Below are positions 43,961 to 54,691 of a stretch of DNA of 64,000 nt, in pieces (position 1 is the first letter of the stretch; each line of letters opens with the position of its first letter). This DNA is from Begonia masoniana (taxonomy: Eukaryota > Streptophyta > Magnoliopsida > Cucurbitales > Begoniaceae): contig CM039509.1 in the NCBI GenBank assembly GCA_022432975.1, forward strand, positions 7,379,043 to 7,443,042, written 5' to 3'. The notes beneath the pieces are model-generated. The model worked only from the letters and a program-made list of their open reading frames with translations, was not told the DNA's origin and ran no database searches. A program made the position numbers and the translations under genes.

Positions 43961-44376
43961 TCTCCTTTTAGGTGATGTTAAGCGTGTCACGCGTAATGCA
44001 CGTGATGACCGGACGACTAAATTTCTGAGGGTTGTCAACGCATGCAACCCATGCAAACCCGAGTGGTATTATGTTAAGAGAATTGAGGATACCTCCTCTT
44101 TTCCCGGAATTGTCAAGAAACCAATGACCGAGTCTAGTCGCTCAACTCTGTGAGAGTTTGAGCCGGCGAGGCGTGGGAAGTCGGGCACGAGAGGGTTCAT
44201 TTTCCTTAATGGTTCTACGTCTCTATTACCAGTTTAAAAAAAAAATAAATATATATGTATAATGTGGAAGTTTGTCGTGAGATAGTAAGTGAATGTAATA
44301 ATAGTAAAAGTCAGGCAAATGGTTAATGAAAGTATATGAGTACGTGACGGCTCCTGGCCGGGGTCGTTACACCTTT

Positions 44377-45071
44377 CAAATAAGGAATGAAGACAAATAG
44401 ATAGAAGCCAAGCTATCCATACAAGGAAAGTGAATCAAACATAAGAGAGAGAAGGCGTGCGTGCGTGGACGAGGCGCCGAGCTCCAATGGCTACTTTCAG
44501 CCTTCTAGCCGTTGGAACTCTTTTGAAGACCAAAACCCTAGCTAACCTTAGAACTTATTTATGCTTAAGTTTTCAGCATTGTAACTCACTTTTTTCAAAT
44601 AAAATTCAGTGAAGTTTTCCTTCATATTTTTGGAGTTATCTTCGAATTATCTTCGGTGCATTATATCTGAGTCGGTTACCTCAATTGTTTTCCAAGTTCA
44701 TGGTTACTTGGAAGCCTCTTACAGCCACCATTTTCTCCAACCATCTTGAGGGTTGAACCTATAGAAAATTTGTGGAAAACCATGTCCATTTTGCTGAAGT
44801 ATTCCATCATTGTTTTAAGGAATCATTATCCGAGGGTGCTACAAGTTGTCTTTTCGAACCAGCTTTGGATTCTTGTGCATATCTCACTCATATCAGCCAA
44901 TTTTCCTCTAAAAATTTAAGGATTTATTCTAAACTTGCCAGGTAAGTTTGCATTAAATTTTCAAGTCATTTGGACTTGTTTCCACTGATTTATACATTCT
45001 AGAATTGGGGTGTTCTTCGACTAAACTCAAGAGCATTTGAGATTAGCTTCTTTTGACATGTCATTTGCAGG
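44377..45071 (+). repeat. Unassigned LTR-like sequence
   Basis: No gene. The leader-like CAAAACCCTAGCTAACC, a following AATAAAATTCAGTG and TTTGGAGTTATCTTCG resemble an LTR R-U5 region. It is continuous with the shared repeat at 45072-45440, so it probably belongs to the element into which E inserted. Confidence 0.35.
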
Positions 45072-45440
45072 GCTTATTGCATCATCTTTTCTCTCTCCAA
45101 AGGTCACTATTAAGTGGTCCCCTTCCCACTAACACAACCACAAAAAGGTCCCCCAACTACACATGTTCGGCCTTTCAATTGTTATACAATTAAAAAAACC
45201 AAATACTAAGGAAAATAAACTAAGCTTCAGATTACATCAATTTGTTCCAAGAAAAATATCGATTCCTTCTTCAAGTTTGGTTTGGCCAAGAGAGTGTTCT
45301 CATGTTAACAGATGAAATGGTTTCTTCATGTCTTGTGTGTTAGGCTCCAACTCTAATTGATTAACAAATGCATCACCTACAAAATGAGCACACAAGTTAG
45401 TTAAAGTTTTAGCCCACAAAACCTAGTGATTGCTCACCTT
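45072..45440 (-). repeat. Gypsy 3'-proximal repeat, second copy
   Basis: Diverged copy of 10228-10612 in the same orientation (shared CTCTCTCCAAAGGTCACT, GATTACATCAATTTGTTCCA, GAGCACACAAGTTAGTTAAAG). Confidence 0.6.
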
Positions 45441-46576
45441 GGCATATAAAAAACTCAACTGAAAGTGTGGCCAGTAAGGAAGTCAGGCATCAAACAGGGA
45501 AGATTATGACAGCCCACCCTAAGATAAGGATGACTCAAAATTTGATTACAAACGCCTAGGTTATACCAGTGGATATGTACAATGTCACATCATTTAGGAA
45601 AATGTAATAAGTAAATGGTTTATAACTACAGTTCTTTTACTAACCTAATACAATGTGTTTTGGCCTAACAAAAAAAAACCTGTGGAGGTTTCAATCTGAA
45701 GTGGACAATATAGTACTACAACAGTTGCTCCACAATTCTTTCTCTCTCTAATCGAAATTGAAAAGAAGAACCTTGGCAATTATGACAAACACGCTTAACA
45801 TGCTTTAAATGAAGGGTTTTATTTGCAAACCCCTCAAATTTGAAGGTCAATTTGACCAAAAAAATATATAAAGTGTTGGCTACATGGATTCTCATGGTTT
45901 AGTGATCGTATTGATATTTACCTATTATTAATTTTCATGCAGATATAAATTATTAGATTTCAAGATAAATGATTAATTATTTTTTATATTTAAAAATAAC
46001 CATATCAATTTACACTTCTTTCATGTAAGGTAATTTCTATTTTTTTAGGATTTTAGTTTTTCCCATTAATTTTGTTGTTTTTCATTATATATTCTAGACA
46101 TCAAATAAAAATAAATAAGGAAGACATTCAAAAATGATATCATTTGTTCGTCAAATGCTCTCTAGATAATATATAGTATATATGTTGATCTACCAATACT
46201 GTAAATATATTATTATTATTATTTTCAATGATATTATTAGTAGTCGGAGGAAGTCTCGGCCGAAGGTAACACTCTTTTTTTATACATGTGTTAGGTCCAT
46301 GAAAAATCGGATTGATGATTGGATTTCGGTGTAAATCGTGTTTCGATTCTGACTTGGGTTTCTCTGTTGCTCTAAACTCTTGATTCGTCTAAGGGTAAGG
46401 TGTAATCTGGCAAAGGTCTTGGTGAAAGAATTGCAGACAACGTCATGAAGAAGACACTTCTTGCTTGGGCTTGCTCAGTGGCCAGCTGGATCGCAGTCCA
46501 AATTATATGTGGCCAGCGTTTTAGGCCCTGGATTGGACTTTGGTCCAACCATATTTGGGCCATAGCTCAAATTAGC
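45441..46576. other. AT-rich intergenic DNA, nothing supported
   Basis: No gene, repeat family or RNA recognised; a short ATT microsatellite near 46209-46222. It is the least repetitive-looking stretch outside the B3 gene flank. Confidence 0.4.
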
Positions 46577-47275
46577 TGTGACATCCCCTTTTGGGCTGAG
46601 GGATTATTTTTCCTCAATTTGTCATATCTTAATCCAATTAATATGGATTATTTTATTTTATAAAATAATGGTTAGAAATTCCTTGCTATTGTTTCATTTT
46701 ATTGCACATATTCTTTGATTAAATTTTTCATTTTCCATCATAAAAAACCATTATTTTAACTAGAGTAATGAGATAACTAGCTATGCTGTGTCCCTGAGCG
46801 CAAAATCGTAAACCTGATCATAGTATTTTCATGGATTTTGCAATCGCCGAATATCGTTATTTTTAATTTGAATGCATAAAACATTAAATATGTCTCTATT
46901 GAGTTTGGTCGACTAATCTCAATGACATCTTTTCTTTTAGAAGTTATCCAAAAGGACTTGCAGTTGACAACTCAATGGTAGGCTTTGCCATGCAAATTTT
47001 CTCTATTTTATTATTTTCCTAGAAATTTTAATTTTATTTAGAAGTCAAACATTATTGAAATTTGTAAATTTTTAATTTATTTAATTTTTATCTAGCATAT
47101 TTATTTTTGGACATAACTCACTATATTATCTTAGATGTCTCTATTGGACTTTTAATTTTGCTATTTGGTTCGGGCCCTGACTTGTAATCCCTTTTAAGGT
47201 TTGCGCTGCAATATTAGTTATTTAAGTTCAATTGTTAGATTGCTCGGTTTGATTTCTGAGTCGGGTCGTTCCAAA
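46577..47275 (+). repeat. Probable solo or truncated LTR
   Basis: Starts TGTGACATCCCCTTTTGGGC and ends near GAGTCGGGTCGTTCCA, the TGTGACATCC to GGGTCGTT-type termini usual for gypsy LTRs. It is related to 24240-24990. An AAATTA word lies close to both ends but no clean TSD. The 63-72 codon open frames around 46372-46663 have no motif and are not called. Confidence 0.5.
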
Positions 47276-47700
47276 TTAAGACTGAATCTACATAATTACA
47301 AGTTAGTTTTAAGGTTGGATCGGGTGTTGAGAAGATTTTTGTTCTAAATCATCTTTTCATTAGAAATAATGTAAAAGAAATATATCATATAAAGAATTAG
47401 TCATATTCGCACAAAAATAGGAATCTTAAATAATGGGGAAAGAACTCCAAGTCAGATTCAAACCATGGTTACGGTTCGGTTTTGCCAACGTAAGCCGAAC
47501 TCATGGTCTAGATCCAACCGTGGTTACGATCCTATTTTGTTTCTAATAACTAACTAACTTATGGTTTAAAATTGAACAACAGTTCTTATCTTACGAATTC
47601 ATAACAGAGGGCCCCACTTTCCAAATTCCAAGGAGATTTAAGGAAATTTATTCCACGTAACTTAGGAGTTCTTCATTGTTTAGGACGAGTAACCTATTTC
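47276..47700. other. Upstream flank of the B3-type gene
   Basis: AT-rich with a diverged direct repeat, CCATGGTTACGGTTCGGTTTT near 47463 and CCGTGGTTACGATCCTATTTT near 47518. No further signals recognised. Confidence 0.4.
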
Positions 47701-47706
47701 TTTATC

Positions 47707-47714
47707 TATATATT
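47707..47714 (+). promoter_or_regulatory. TATA box of the B3-type gene
   Basis: TATATATT about 95 bp before the ATG at 47802, followed by a CT-rich leader (CTCTCTCTCTTC), a usual plant core-promoter arrangement. Confidence 0.5.
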
Positions 47715-47801
47715 GAGAGTTTCTTCGTTCAAACTTTTCTCTCTCTCTTCTTTAAACTTCTCTCTCTTGCACTATTGGAAGAACTCCACTGACGATCAAC
47801 A

Positions 47802-48477
47802 ATGGCGGACCAAGATCAGTCAAGTTTAAAGGATGTTGGTTGCGCTTTTCTTTTTTACTAAAATATGTAGCCTTCAGGACAGAGGAAGATGGGAAGGAAG
47901 AGATGGCGGCCGCACAGATTGGTCGGAGACATTTGAAGCCCCAAAAGAACATCTCGAAGAAAAAGAATCCCCAAAAGAACATCTCGAAGAAAAAGAAACC
48001 TGTCATTAAAAAGAAAGAACAGACTAAACCTTCTTCTTTGCTTCCGATTTTGCCGAGAGATTGCAAGAACGCCATTGATGAGATGGGCGGGACTGATGTA
48101 ATGCTGGTAATGGAGAAGCTTTTGTACAGAACCGACGTCGAGTCCAACAATGGAAGATTGGCGATCATGTTCAGCAAAATCCGGCAAAATTTTCTGACGG
48201 AAACGGAGAGAAGATCGATGGAAAATGGGGAAGACATGGAAGTGATGATAATCGAGCCATCGTTAAACGTAAGAACAATCGTCATGACGCAGTGGGATAT
48301 GAAGAAGAAGAAGAAATCAGGCGAAACTTCCTCCAGCTCGATGTACGTGTTGAAGAAGCACTGGAACGGCGTAGTTCTGGAAACGGCTTGAAGGAAAATG
48401 ACGAGCTGCAGGTCTGGTCGTTCCGCGCCGGCGAGGAGCTCCTTCTGGCGGCGGTTCTGGCCAAGCGAGCCATTTGA
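47802..48477 (+). pseudogene. B3-domain (DUF313-type) DNA-binding protein gene with frame breaks
   Basis: The only host-type gene seen. ATG at 47802 is in the plant start context ACAATGGC (MADQDQSSLKDVG) but that frame stops at 47859. The main frame (about 47840-48391) contains lysine-rich repeats P-Q-K-N-I-S-K-K-K twice, then L-P-R-D-C-K-N-A-I-D-E-M-G-G-T-D, K-L-L-Y-R-T-D-V-E, R-L-A-I-M, F-L-T-E-T-E, W-D-M-K and Y-V-L-K-K-H-W-N-G-V-V. The ending G-L-K-E-N-D-E-L-Q-V-W-S-F-R continues in another frame to the stop at 48475-48477. This order is that of the B3 domains of the Arabidopsis At1g05920/At2g31720-like group, nuclear plant-specific DNA-binding proteins (family knowledge). Two frame changes (near 47840-47860 and near 48375) suggest a pseudogene; an intron at the first or a sequence error at the second are alternatives. 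A 255-codon minus-strand frame here is a shadow. Confidence 0.75.
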
Positions 48478-49030
48478 AATCGCAACGAAGAAGAAGACCG
48501 ATATCACCCATAATGTCATAATGCTCTCAAGTTTTCATATTTTTATTCTTGTTAAATTATAGTAGTAGATGATAGAAATTTACCAGTAATTCGTTCCTCT
48601 TATATTCTTCGTACTACTCGCATGAAACATGCTCAATATATGAAATTTTTTGTAATGCAATTCAAATATTAATATAAAAAATTAAATAAATGGTAATATA
48701 GGGCTTTCATAACTATAATATAACATCAGGTTTTAAATAGTCAATTCGTCATTAAAAATAAAATTTAATTTTGATGATTAAATGAGACAATTTAAACTAA
48801 AATAACTAAATTGAAATTACACTTAAGTAATATGGACCAAAAATATATTATACCTTAAAATAAAATTGAGAATTTCACGGGACCTTTGTTTGAATTAATT
48901 TAATTACTTATGCTTTAAAAAAATAAATGATAAATAAGTGACAATAAAAATTAAGAATGTGTCCGTAAAAAGGACATTTGTTTGAATTAATTTAATTATT
49001 TACACTTTAATTTCATGTGATTTCTAGAGT
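48478..49030. other. AT-rich 3' flank of the B3-type gene
   Basis: No gene. A direct repeat of about 45 bp (TTTGTTTGAATTAATTTAAT at 48888 and 48977) occurs; possible AATAAA polyadenylation signals lie near 48684 and 48921. Confidence 0.5.
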
Positions 49031-50531
49031 GGATCTGTAACACCCGGCATTTTTGCCCATGTAATTATTCCCCCGGATTATTTAGCGGGATGAATTTTTA
49101 TATAAAATCTGATGTACGTTTTAATGAATTGTCGGAGAGTTTAATGGAAAAACCAGGTTGAAGAATTTATTTAACAAATTTAGTCAAGAACCAATGGAAG
49201 GGTAAATTGGGAAGGAATTAAGGTTGGTGGGAGAAAGCCAATGGATGATTGACACTTGGCAACTTGTTGAAGAAGCCATGTTCTTCCTCCTACGTGAAAT
49301 CCTCATTTCTCTTCTCTGTTTCTTGTTTTCCTCTCTGTTTTATCTCTTTCTGGCGATTTCAACCTTTCCAAAAGACTTCCATTCTCCTGTCTTCTCCAGT
49401 AAAGGTAATCATCTGCTAAGTTAGCAAGTTTGGAAAAGTGAAAATGTGAGTTTTGTGGAAGTTTAAAGTTTTGATATTTTGTGAAAACCTCACTGTTTTT
49501 GGATGAAAACACGTTGTTGTTTTCTAAGAGTTTGAAAGGAGTTGTTGCTGATTCTACCAAGTTATTAGTTAGCATTTGCAGCTTGTTTATTTTCCTTATG
49601 TGCATGTACAGGTTTGTGCATTACCGATACGATCAAGAACATCAACTCTGCAGCAAACAGGTAAGTTCATATCCGTAGGTTGGCCCTTAAGGCCCTACAT
49701 CACGGAGACTCTAAGATTTTACTACTGTCGGGAGGTTTCGGGTAGATAAGTTGAAGTTATATTCTGAGTTGTCTGTTTTTCCTTTAGGTTCTGTTGTGTT
49801 ATTTCTGCTGTCTGCTGTTTTAATTGTAAGCATTGAAAATGTTCATGCATACACGATTTTCATAAAGTTCATGCAAAACTGTTTTCGGTACACGGTTTTG
49901 AAGTTAAACAAGATAAAATCTGACTGAAATGAACCGGTTAAGTGCGGAACGGGGACTGACCCACTGTTACTGTACTGTTATATATATGTATACTGTATTA
50001 CTGTATGTGCCTATTGTGCACTCACTGATTCTACTGATTGTCAGTTCCCCTATAAGCCCCACTTATACCCCTCTGTCACTGAAATGTAATGTACTGTATC
50101 GTCACCGTATTTCTGAAAGTCCATGCATAGCATACGCATCACTGCATTTATATATGTTCTTACTGAGTTTTAGACTCATAGGTGAACTCCTTGATGTAGG
50201 TACTGAACCCGAAAATGAGGACTTTGTGCCTCAGTCTGATGAATAGGTGGCTGGTGGTTCGAGCTCTCGGGGTGGTTGCTGCAGCCAGACATAATTTTCT
50301 GTCTTGAGGTTTAAGTCTTTAAAGTAAAGTTCATATCTGTAAACTCTTCTGGAATTCTGGTGTTTTGTTTTAAAACTCTGTTATAGTCCTGTGTTTTGTT
50401 TAAAAACTCTGCTGGGAATTTTGTAATGTATAGGTTATGTTGTTGATGTATTTAAAACCTCTGTATTTGACAGTTGAATTTATGTTCTGAAGTATTCTGG
50501 AATTGTTTGGAATATTTTCTCCTTTAGGATG

Positions 50532-50568
50532 TGCATGGATTATCTCTGATTTTAGAGCCATCCATGCA
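50532..50568. other. Inverted repeat TGCATGGAT / ATCCATGCA in A LTRs
   Basis: Two perfect 9-bp arms separated by 19 bp just before the minisatellite. It is present in the 3' LTR (near 60698-60734) and in the remnant at 2330-2366. Its left-arm context, GCATGGATCGCTCTAAAA, also occurs in B1, B2 and, altered, in C and D. Confidence 0.8.
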
Positions 50569-50658
50569 ATCTGTTTCCTTAAAATTCTGTCGTGTTTCCC
50601 TGATATGCCCAAAATCATGTTTTGAATCGTTTTCTGAAGTTTGAAGCTTCATAACCTT

Positions 50659-51434
50659 CTGTTCATTTTTGCCTACATCCACCGGTTACTGTTCATTTTT
50701 GCCTACATCCACCGGTTACTGTTCATTTTTGCCTACATCCACCGGTTACTGTTCATTTTTGCCTACATCCACCGGTTACTGTTCATTTTTGCCTACATCC
50801 ACCGGTTACTGTTCATTTTTGCCTACATCCACCGGTTACTGTTCATTTTTGCCTACATCCACCGGTTACTGTTCATTTTTGCCTACATCCACCGGTTACT
50901 GTTCATTTTTGCCTACATCCACCGGTTACTGTTCATTTTTGCCTACATCCACCGGTTACTGTTCATTTTTGCCTACATCCACCGGTTACTGTTCATTTTT
51001 GCCTACATCCACCGGTTACTGTTCATTTTTGCCTACATCCACCGGTTACTGTTCATTTTTGCCTACATCCACCGGTTACTGTTCATTTTTGCCTACATCC
51101 ACCGGTTACTGTTCATTTTTGCCTACATCCACCGGTTACTGTTCATTTTTGCCTACATCCACCGGTTACTGTTCATTTTTGCCTACATCCACCGGTTACT
51201 GTTCATTTTTGCCTACATCCACCGGTTACTGTTCATTTTTGCCTACATCCACCGGTTACTGTTCATTTTTGCCTACATCCACCGGTTACTGTTCATTTTT
51301 GCCTACATCCACCGGTTACTGTTCATTTTTGCCTACATCCACCGGTTACTGTTCATTTTTGCCTACATCCACCGGTTACTGTTCATTTTTGCCTACATCC
51401 ACCGGTTACTGTTCATTTTTGCCTACATCCACCG
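50659..51434. repeat. 30-bp minisatellite, array 1 (5' LTR of A)
   Basis: About 26 perfect copies of TTACTGTTCATTTTTGCCTA + CATCCACCGG (30 bp). A unit of 30 bp without stops creates open frames of 220-518 codons with ten-residue repeats in all three plus-strand frames; these are not genes. Confidence 0.97.
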
Positions 51435-52480
51435 CTGCCTGTTTCTCTTTAAAACTTCATCCACCGTTGCCTTATAATTTATATCCACCGATCGTCACTG
51501 TTCATTTCTGCCTACATCCACCGGTTACTGTTCATTTTTGCCTACATCCACCGGTTACTGTTCATTTTTGCCTACATCCACCGGTTACTGTTCATTTTTG
51601 CCTACATCCACCGGTTACTGTTCATTTTTGCCTACATCCACCGGTTACTGTTCATTTTTGCCTACATCCACCGGTTACTGTTCATTTTTGCCTACATCCA
51701 CCGGTTACTGTTCATTTTTGCCTACATCCACCGGTTACTGTTCATTTTTGCCTACATCCACCGGTTACTGTTCATTTTTGCCTACATCCACCGGTTACTG
51801 TTCATTTTTGCCTACATCCACCGGTTACTGTTCATTTTTGCCTACATCCACCGGTTACTGTTCATTTTTGCCTACATCCACCGGTTACTGTTCATTTTTG
51901 CCTACATCCACCGGTTACTGTTCATTTTTGCCTACATCCACCGGTTACTGTTCATTTTTGCCTACATCCACCGGTTACTGTTCATTTTTGCCTACATCCA
52001 CCGGTTACTGTTCATTTTTGCCTACATCCACCGGTTACTGTTCATTTTTGCCTACATCCACCGGTTACTGTTCATTTTTGCCTACATCCACCGGTTACTG
52101 TTCATTTTTGCCTACATCCACCGGTTACTGTTCATTTTTGCCTACATCCACCGGTTACTGTTCATTTTGCCTACATCCACCGCTGCCTGTTTCTCTTTAA
52201 AACTTCATCCACTGTTGCCTTATAATTTATATCCACCGATCGTCACTGTTCATTTCTACCTACATCCACCGGTTACTGTTCATTTTTGCCTACATCCACC
52301 GCTGCCTATTTCTCTTTAAAACTTCATCCCCCGTTGCCTTATAATTTATATCCACCGATTGTCACTGTTCATTTCTGCCTACATCCACCGGTTACTGTTC
52401 ATTTTTGCTTACATCCACCGCTGCCTATTTCTCTTTAAAACTTCATCCACCGTTGCCTTATAATTTATATCCACCGCCGA
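51435..52480. repeat. 30-bp minisatellite, array 2 and higher-order units (5' LTR of A)
   Basis: A spacer with GCTGCCTGTTTCTC, TTTAAAACTTCATCC and TATCCACCGATCGTCACTG is followed by about 22 copies of the 30-bp unit (51510-52175). Then the spacer plus two 30-bp-type units repeat about three more times as a higher-order unit of about 118 bp, progressively diverged. Confidence 0.95.
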
Positions 52481-53010
52481 TCACTGTTCATCTTTTGTCT
52501 TATCTGAATCTACCATTGCCCTTTTTTTATTTTTTTAAACTAAGTCTTTTGCCAGTCTTCCGCCTAAGTCTTCCGCCAATATTTCCAGTAATTCCCTGCC
52601 ATTCCTATCTGTTTATTTCTCTATCTGCTTACTTTATCGTTCACCTCTGTTTCCTGTTTTTACCATTTTCTTCTCATATGTTTTGCTGCACTCTTCAAGT
52701 CCACCTTGCCCAATATCTTAGATGTTCAAAGTTTTAATTTACTTCAGTCTCCCTGTTTTCTTCATTCTATTATTTCTGTGGTTAAAAAATAAACGTGTTT
52801 TCTGATTCTGTTTTAAGTATTCTGTAATTCATCCTGCAGTTTGGTTTTAGCTGTTTTCTTTCCCGTTATGATTTCTACTCCAGAGAACACTCTCTCTCTG
52901 TCAATGTTTTAAAAGTATAATGTTAAAAAAAAATAATAGTCTCGTTTTCTGTAAAATGTCCGGAGTGATGGCTCCTCGGACCCCGATCGGGTCGGGGGCT
53001 GTCACAGTTA

Positions 53011-53022
53011 TGGTATCAGAGA
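53011..53022 (+). other. Primer binding site of element A, initiator tRNA-Met type
   Basis: TGGTATCAGAGA four bases after the 5' LTR end, the standard plant Ty3/gypsy chromovirus primer site. Confidence 0.85.
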
Positions 53023-53166
53023 GACAAGGTTTTAAAACTGATTCTGTGAAATGTCTGACTGCACAACCGCCACGTGAGATCGCTCCACCAACTGTAAGTG
53101 TTTAAAATTTCTGTAAAAGGTTCTGTTTATTAAATTAGGTTATTCTGTTAATAGGTTTCCTTAGAA

Positions 53167-53766
53167 ATGGTGAGAGGGCATCAGGAAGAGTCAAGCGAAA
53201 GCTCTCGTGCCATTGACCAACTAACTGAACTGGTGGGAGTACAGTCCCGCATGGTGGAACGTATGATGGCAAGAGAAGACAGCGGGAACAATAACAATAA
53301 TAACCATGAAAATGCTTCACATGACAACAGTGGAGATAGATTCCGGCGACTCCAGCCGCCTTCATTTGATGGACTGTCTACAGACCCGACCCGTGCTGAA
53401 ACCTGGATTCGAACAATGGAGAAGATGTTCAGTTATGCAGAAGTGGAAGACAACAAGAAAGTTAATTGTGCCACGTTCTATCTCATCGAAAGTGCTGGAT
53501 TTTGGTGGAACACAGTGCAGTCGACTACAGTGGCATTAAGATGGGAAGGATTCACGAAAATCTTCTACGAGAAGTACTTTGACCGAGGAGTGAGGAAGGA
53601 AAAGTTGCTTGAGTGCTCTCGGCTGCGACAATATGGGTCAGTGGCAGAATATGTTCAGAAGTTCGAATCATTATCCTGCTATGCACCTCATTTGGTAGCC
53701 ACTGACGAAAACAAGGTGCACCAATTTGAAACTGAACCTCTTACGAGGGATTTCTTATGGGGGATT
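53167..53766 (+). pseudogene. Element A gag, N-terminal part
   Basis: ATG 53167 (M-V-R-G-H-Q-E-E) leads a 200-codon frame: F-R-R-L-Q-P-P-S-F-D-G, A-E-T-W-I-R-T-M-E-K-M-F, S-A-G-F-W-W-N, Y-F-D-R-G-V, L-R-Q-Y-G-S-V-A-E-Y-V. A frameshift near 53715-53725 moves the continuation (I-S-Y-G-G-F-D-E-A-P-Y) into the next frame. This is the retrotransposon gag capsid-type domain. Confidence 0.88.
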
Positions 53767-54691
53767 TGATGAGGCACCGTACACAAAGGTGGTGGCCAAG
53801 GCTTATCAACTGGAGGCTTTGGAGGTAAAGTACCAGAGACAGAGGGATTCACCACGAGGAACTATTCGGAATATTCCTCAACAGCAACAACAGCAACAAA
53901 GAGGTCAGAATTTACAACCTCAACAGCAGCAGCAGAACAGAGGCATCAAGAGGCCCAATGAGACCATCATTTATCAAGACAAGGGGAAGAGACCAATGGG
54001 GGCTCCTCAACTTTCAGTATGCCGGCGGTGCCAGAAACTTTACAGAGGAGAATGCAGATTTATTACCGGCCAATGTTTTCGATGTTGTAAAGGAGGCCAT
54101 CATGTTCGGGATTGCCCGATGCCGGACATGAGACCAAACCTTGCCGTACCTAGGGTGTTTGCAATGATGGAGGATGTTGATGACGCTGCTCAGCACACAG
54201 CGATTACAGGTACAATTTCAGTATGTGATGCACCTGCTTATACCTTGTGGGACACGGGGGCCACACATTCGTTTGTGGCCATGGACTTCGTAGTTAGACA
54301 GAAGTTTTGTTGTACGTCGTCAGATCAGCCTTACAACATTATGTTACCGTCCGGAGAGTTTATGCACTCCGAGCAGGTTGTACGGGGTGATATAGTGTCA
54401 GTAGGAGACCAGAAATTGTATGCCGATCTTATCGTCATCGGTATGAAAGAGTACGATGTCATTCTGGGGATGGACTGGCTGTTTAGACATCACGCCACCA
54501 TCAACTGTAGGTCCGGGCTTGTGTCGTTTAAACGCCCGAATAAGGTAGAATTCTCTTACCAGGCAATACCGAAGAAACACCGTATGCCTGTTATATCTTC
54601 CTTAAAAGCTCAACAGCTGATGAAGTCAGGATGCATCAGATTCCTGGCCCACGTAGTGGATGTCCAAAGGCAAAATGAGGTGGAACTTTAA
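53727..54691 (+). pseudogene. Element A gag C-terminus, zinc knuckle and protease
   Basis: An open frame with a poly-glutamine linker, knuckle C-F-R-C-C-K-G-G-H-H-V-R-D-C (54074-54115), then the protease active site D-T-G-A-T-H-S-F from 54251 and D-V-I-L-G-M-D-W-L. Here Gag and protease share one frame, supporting a single Gag-Pol frame in this lineage. It ends at a TAA (54689-54691) where E has CAG: a substitution stop in the protease-RT linker. Confidence 0.9.

Larger units (their letters stand above)
29410..44371 (+). mobile_element. Complete Ty3/gypsy chromovirus E, TSD ccttt
   Basis: 14,962 bp between ccttt at 29405-29409 and 44372-44376. 5' LTR 29410-35932 (6523 bp), internal 35933-40554, 3' LTR 40555-44371 (3817 bp). 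Order gag, protease, RT, RNase H, integrase, chromodomain, and long LTRs, fit the Tekay/Del type of plant chromovirus (family knowledge). Outside the arrays the LTRs differ by few bases (about 7 over the last 410 bp), so it is the youngest complete element here. pol is intact while gag is broken. Confidence 0.95.
40555..44371 (+). repeat. 3' LTR of element E
   Basis: TGTAACACCCGACATTTCGG to GGGGTCGTTACA. TATA box at 40716-40723. It retains unique sequence (40925-41280) lost from the 5' LTR, about four 47-bp units (41522-41712), two 54-bp TGACGTCA repeats, and about 20 units of 77 bp. Clusters of one-base indels occur at 41620-41720 and 43430-43850. Confidence 0.95.
49036..53006 (+). repeat. 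5' LTR of element A
   Basis: TGTAACACCCGGCATTTTTG to GGTCGGGGGCTGTCACA. It has donor-like CAG|GTAAGTTC at 49661, the hairpin at 50532-50568, and 30-bp arrays at 50659-52480. The exon-like blocks 49612-49660 (49 nt) and 50200-50246 keep the tail GTEPENEDFVPQSDE-stop, but the 49-nt middle block puts it out of frame. Confidence 0.95.

Noticed and set aside
46372..46663. Small membrane-protein-like open frames
   Set aside because: They overlap the start of an LTR, lie on both strands, and show no conserved motif.
47752..48519. 255-codon minus-strand open frame
   Set aside because: It is the antisense shadow of the B3-domain coding region, whose motifs are on the plus strand.
50641..52225. Open frames of 220-518 codons with ten-residue repeats, suggestive of a repetitive structural protein
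   Set aside because: All three plus frames are open only because a 30-bp unit without stops is tandemly repeated inside an LTR; the 3' LTR differs in copy number and shows no codon-level constraint.
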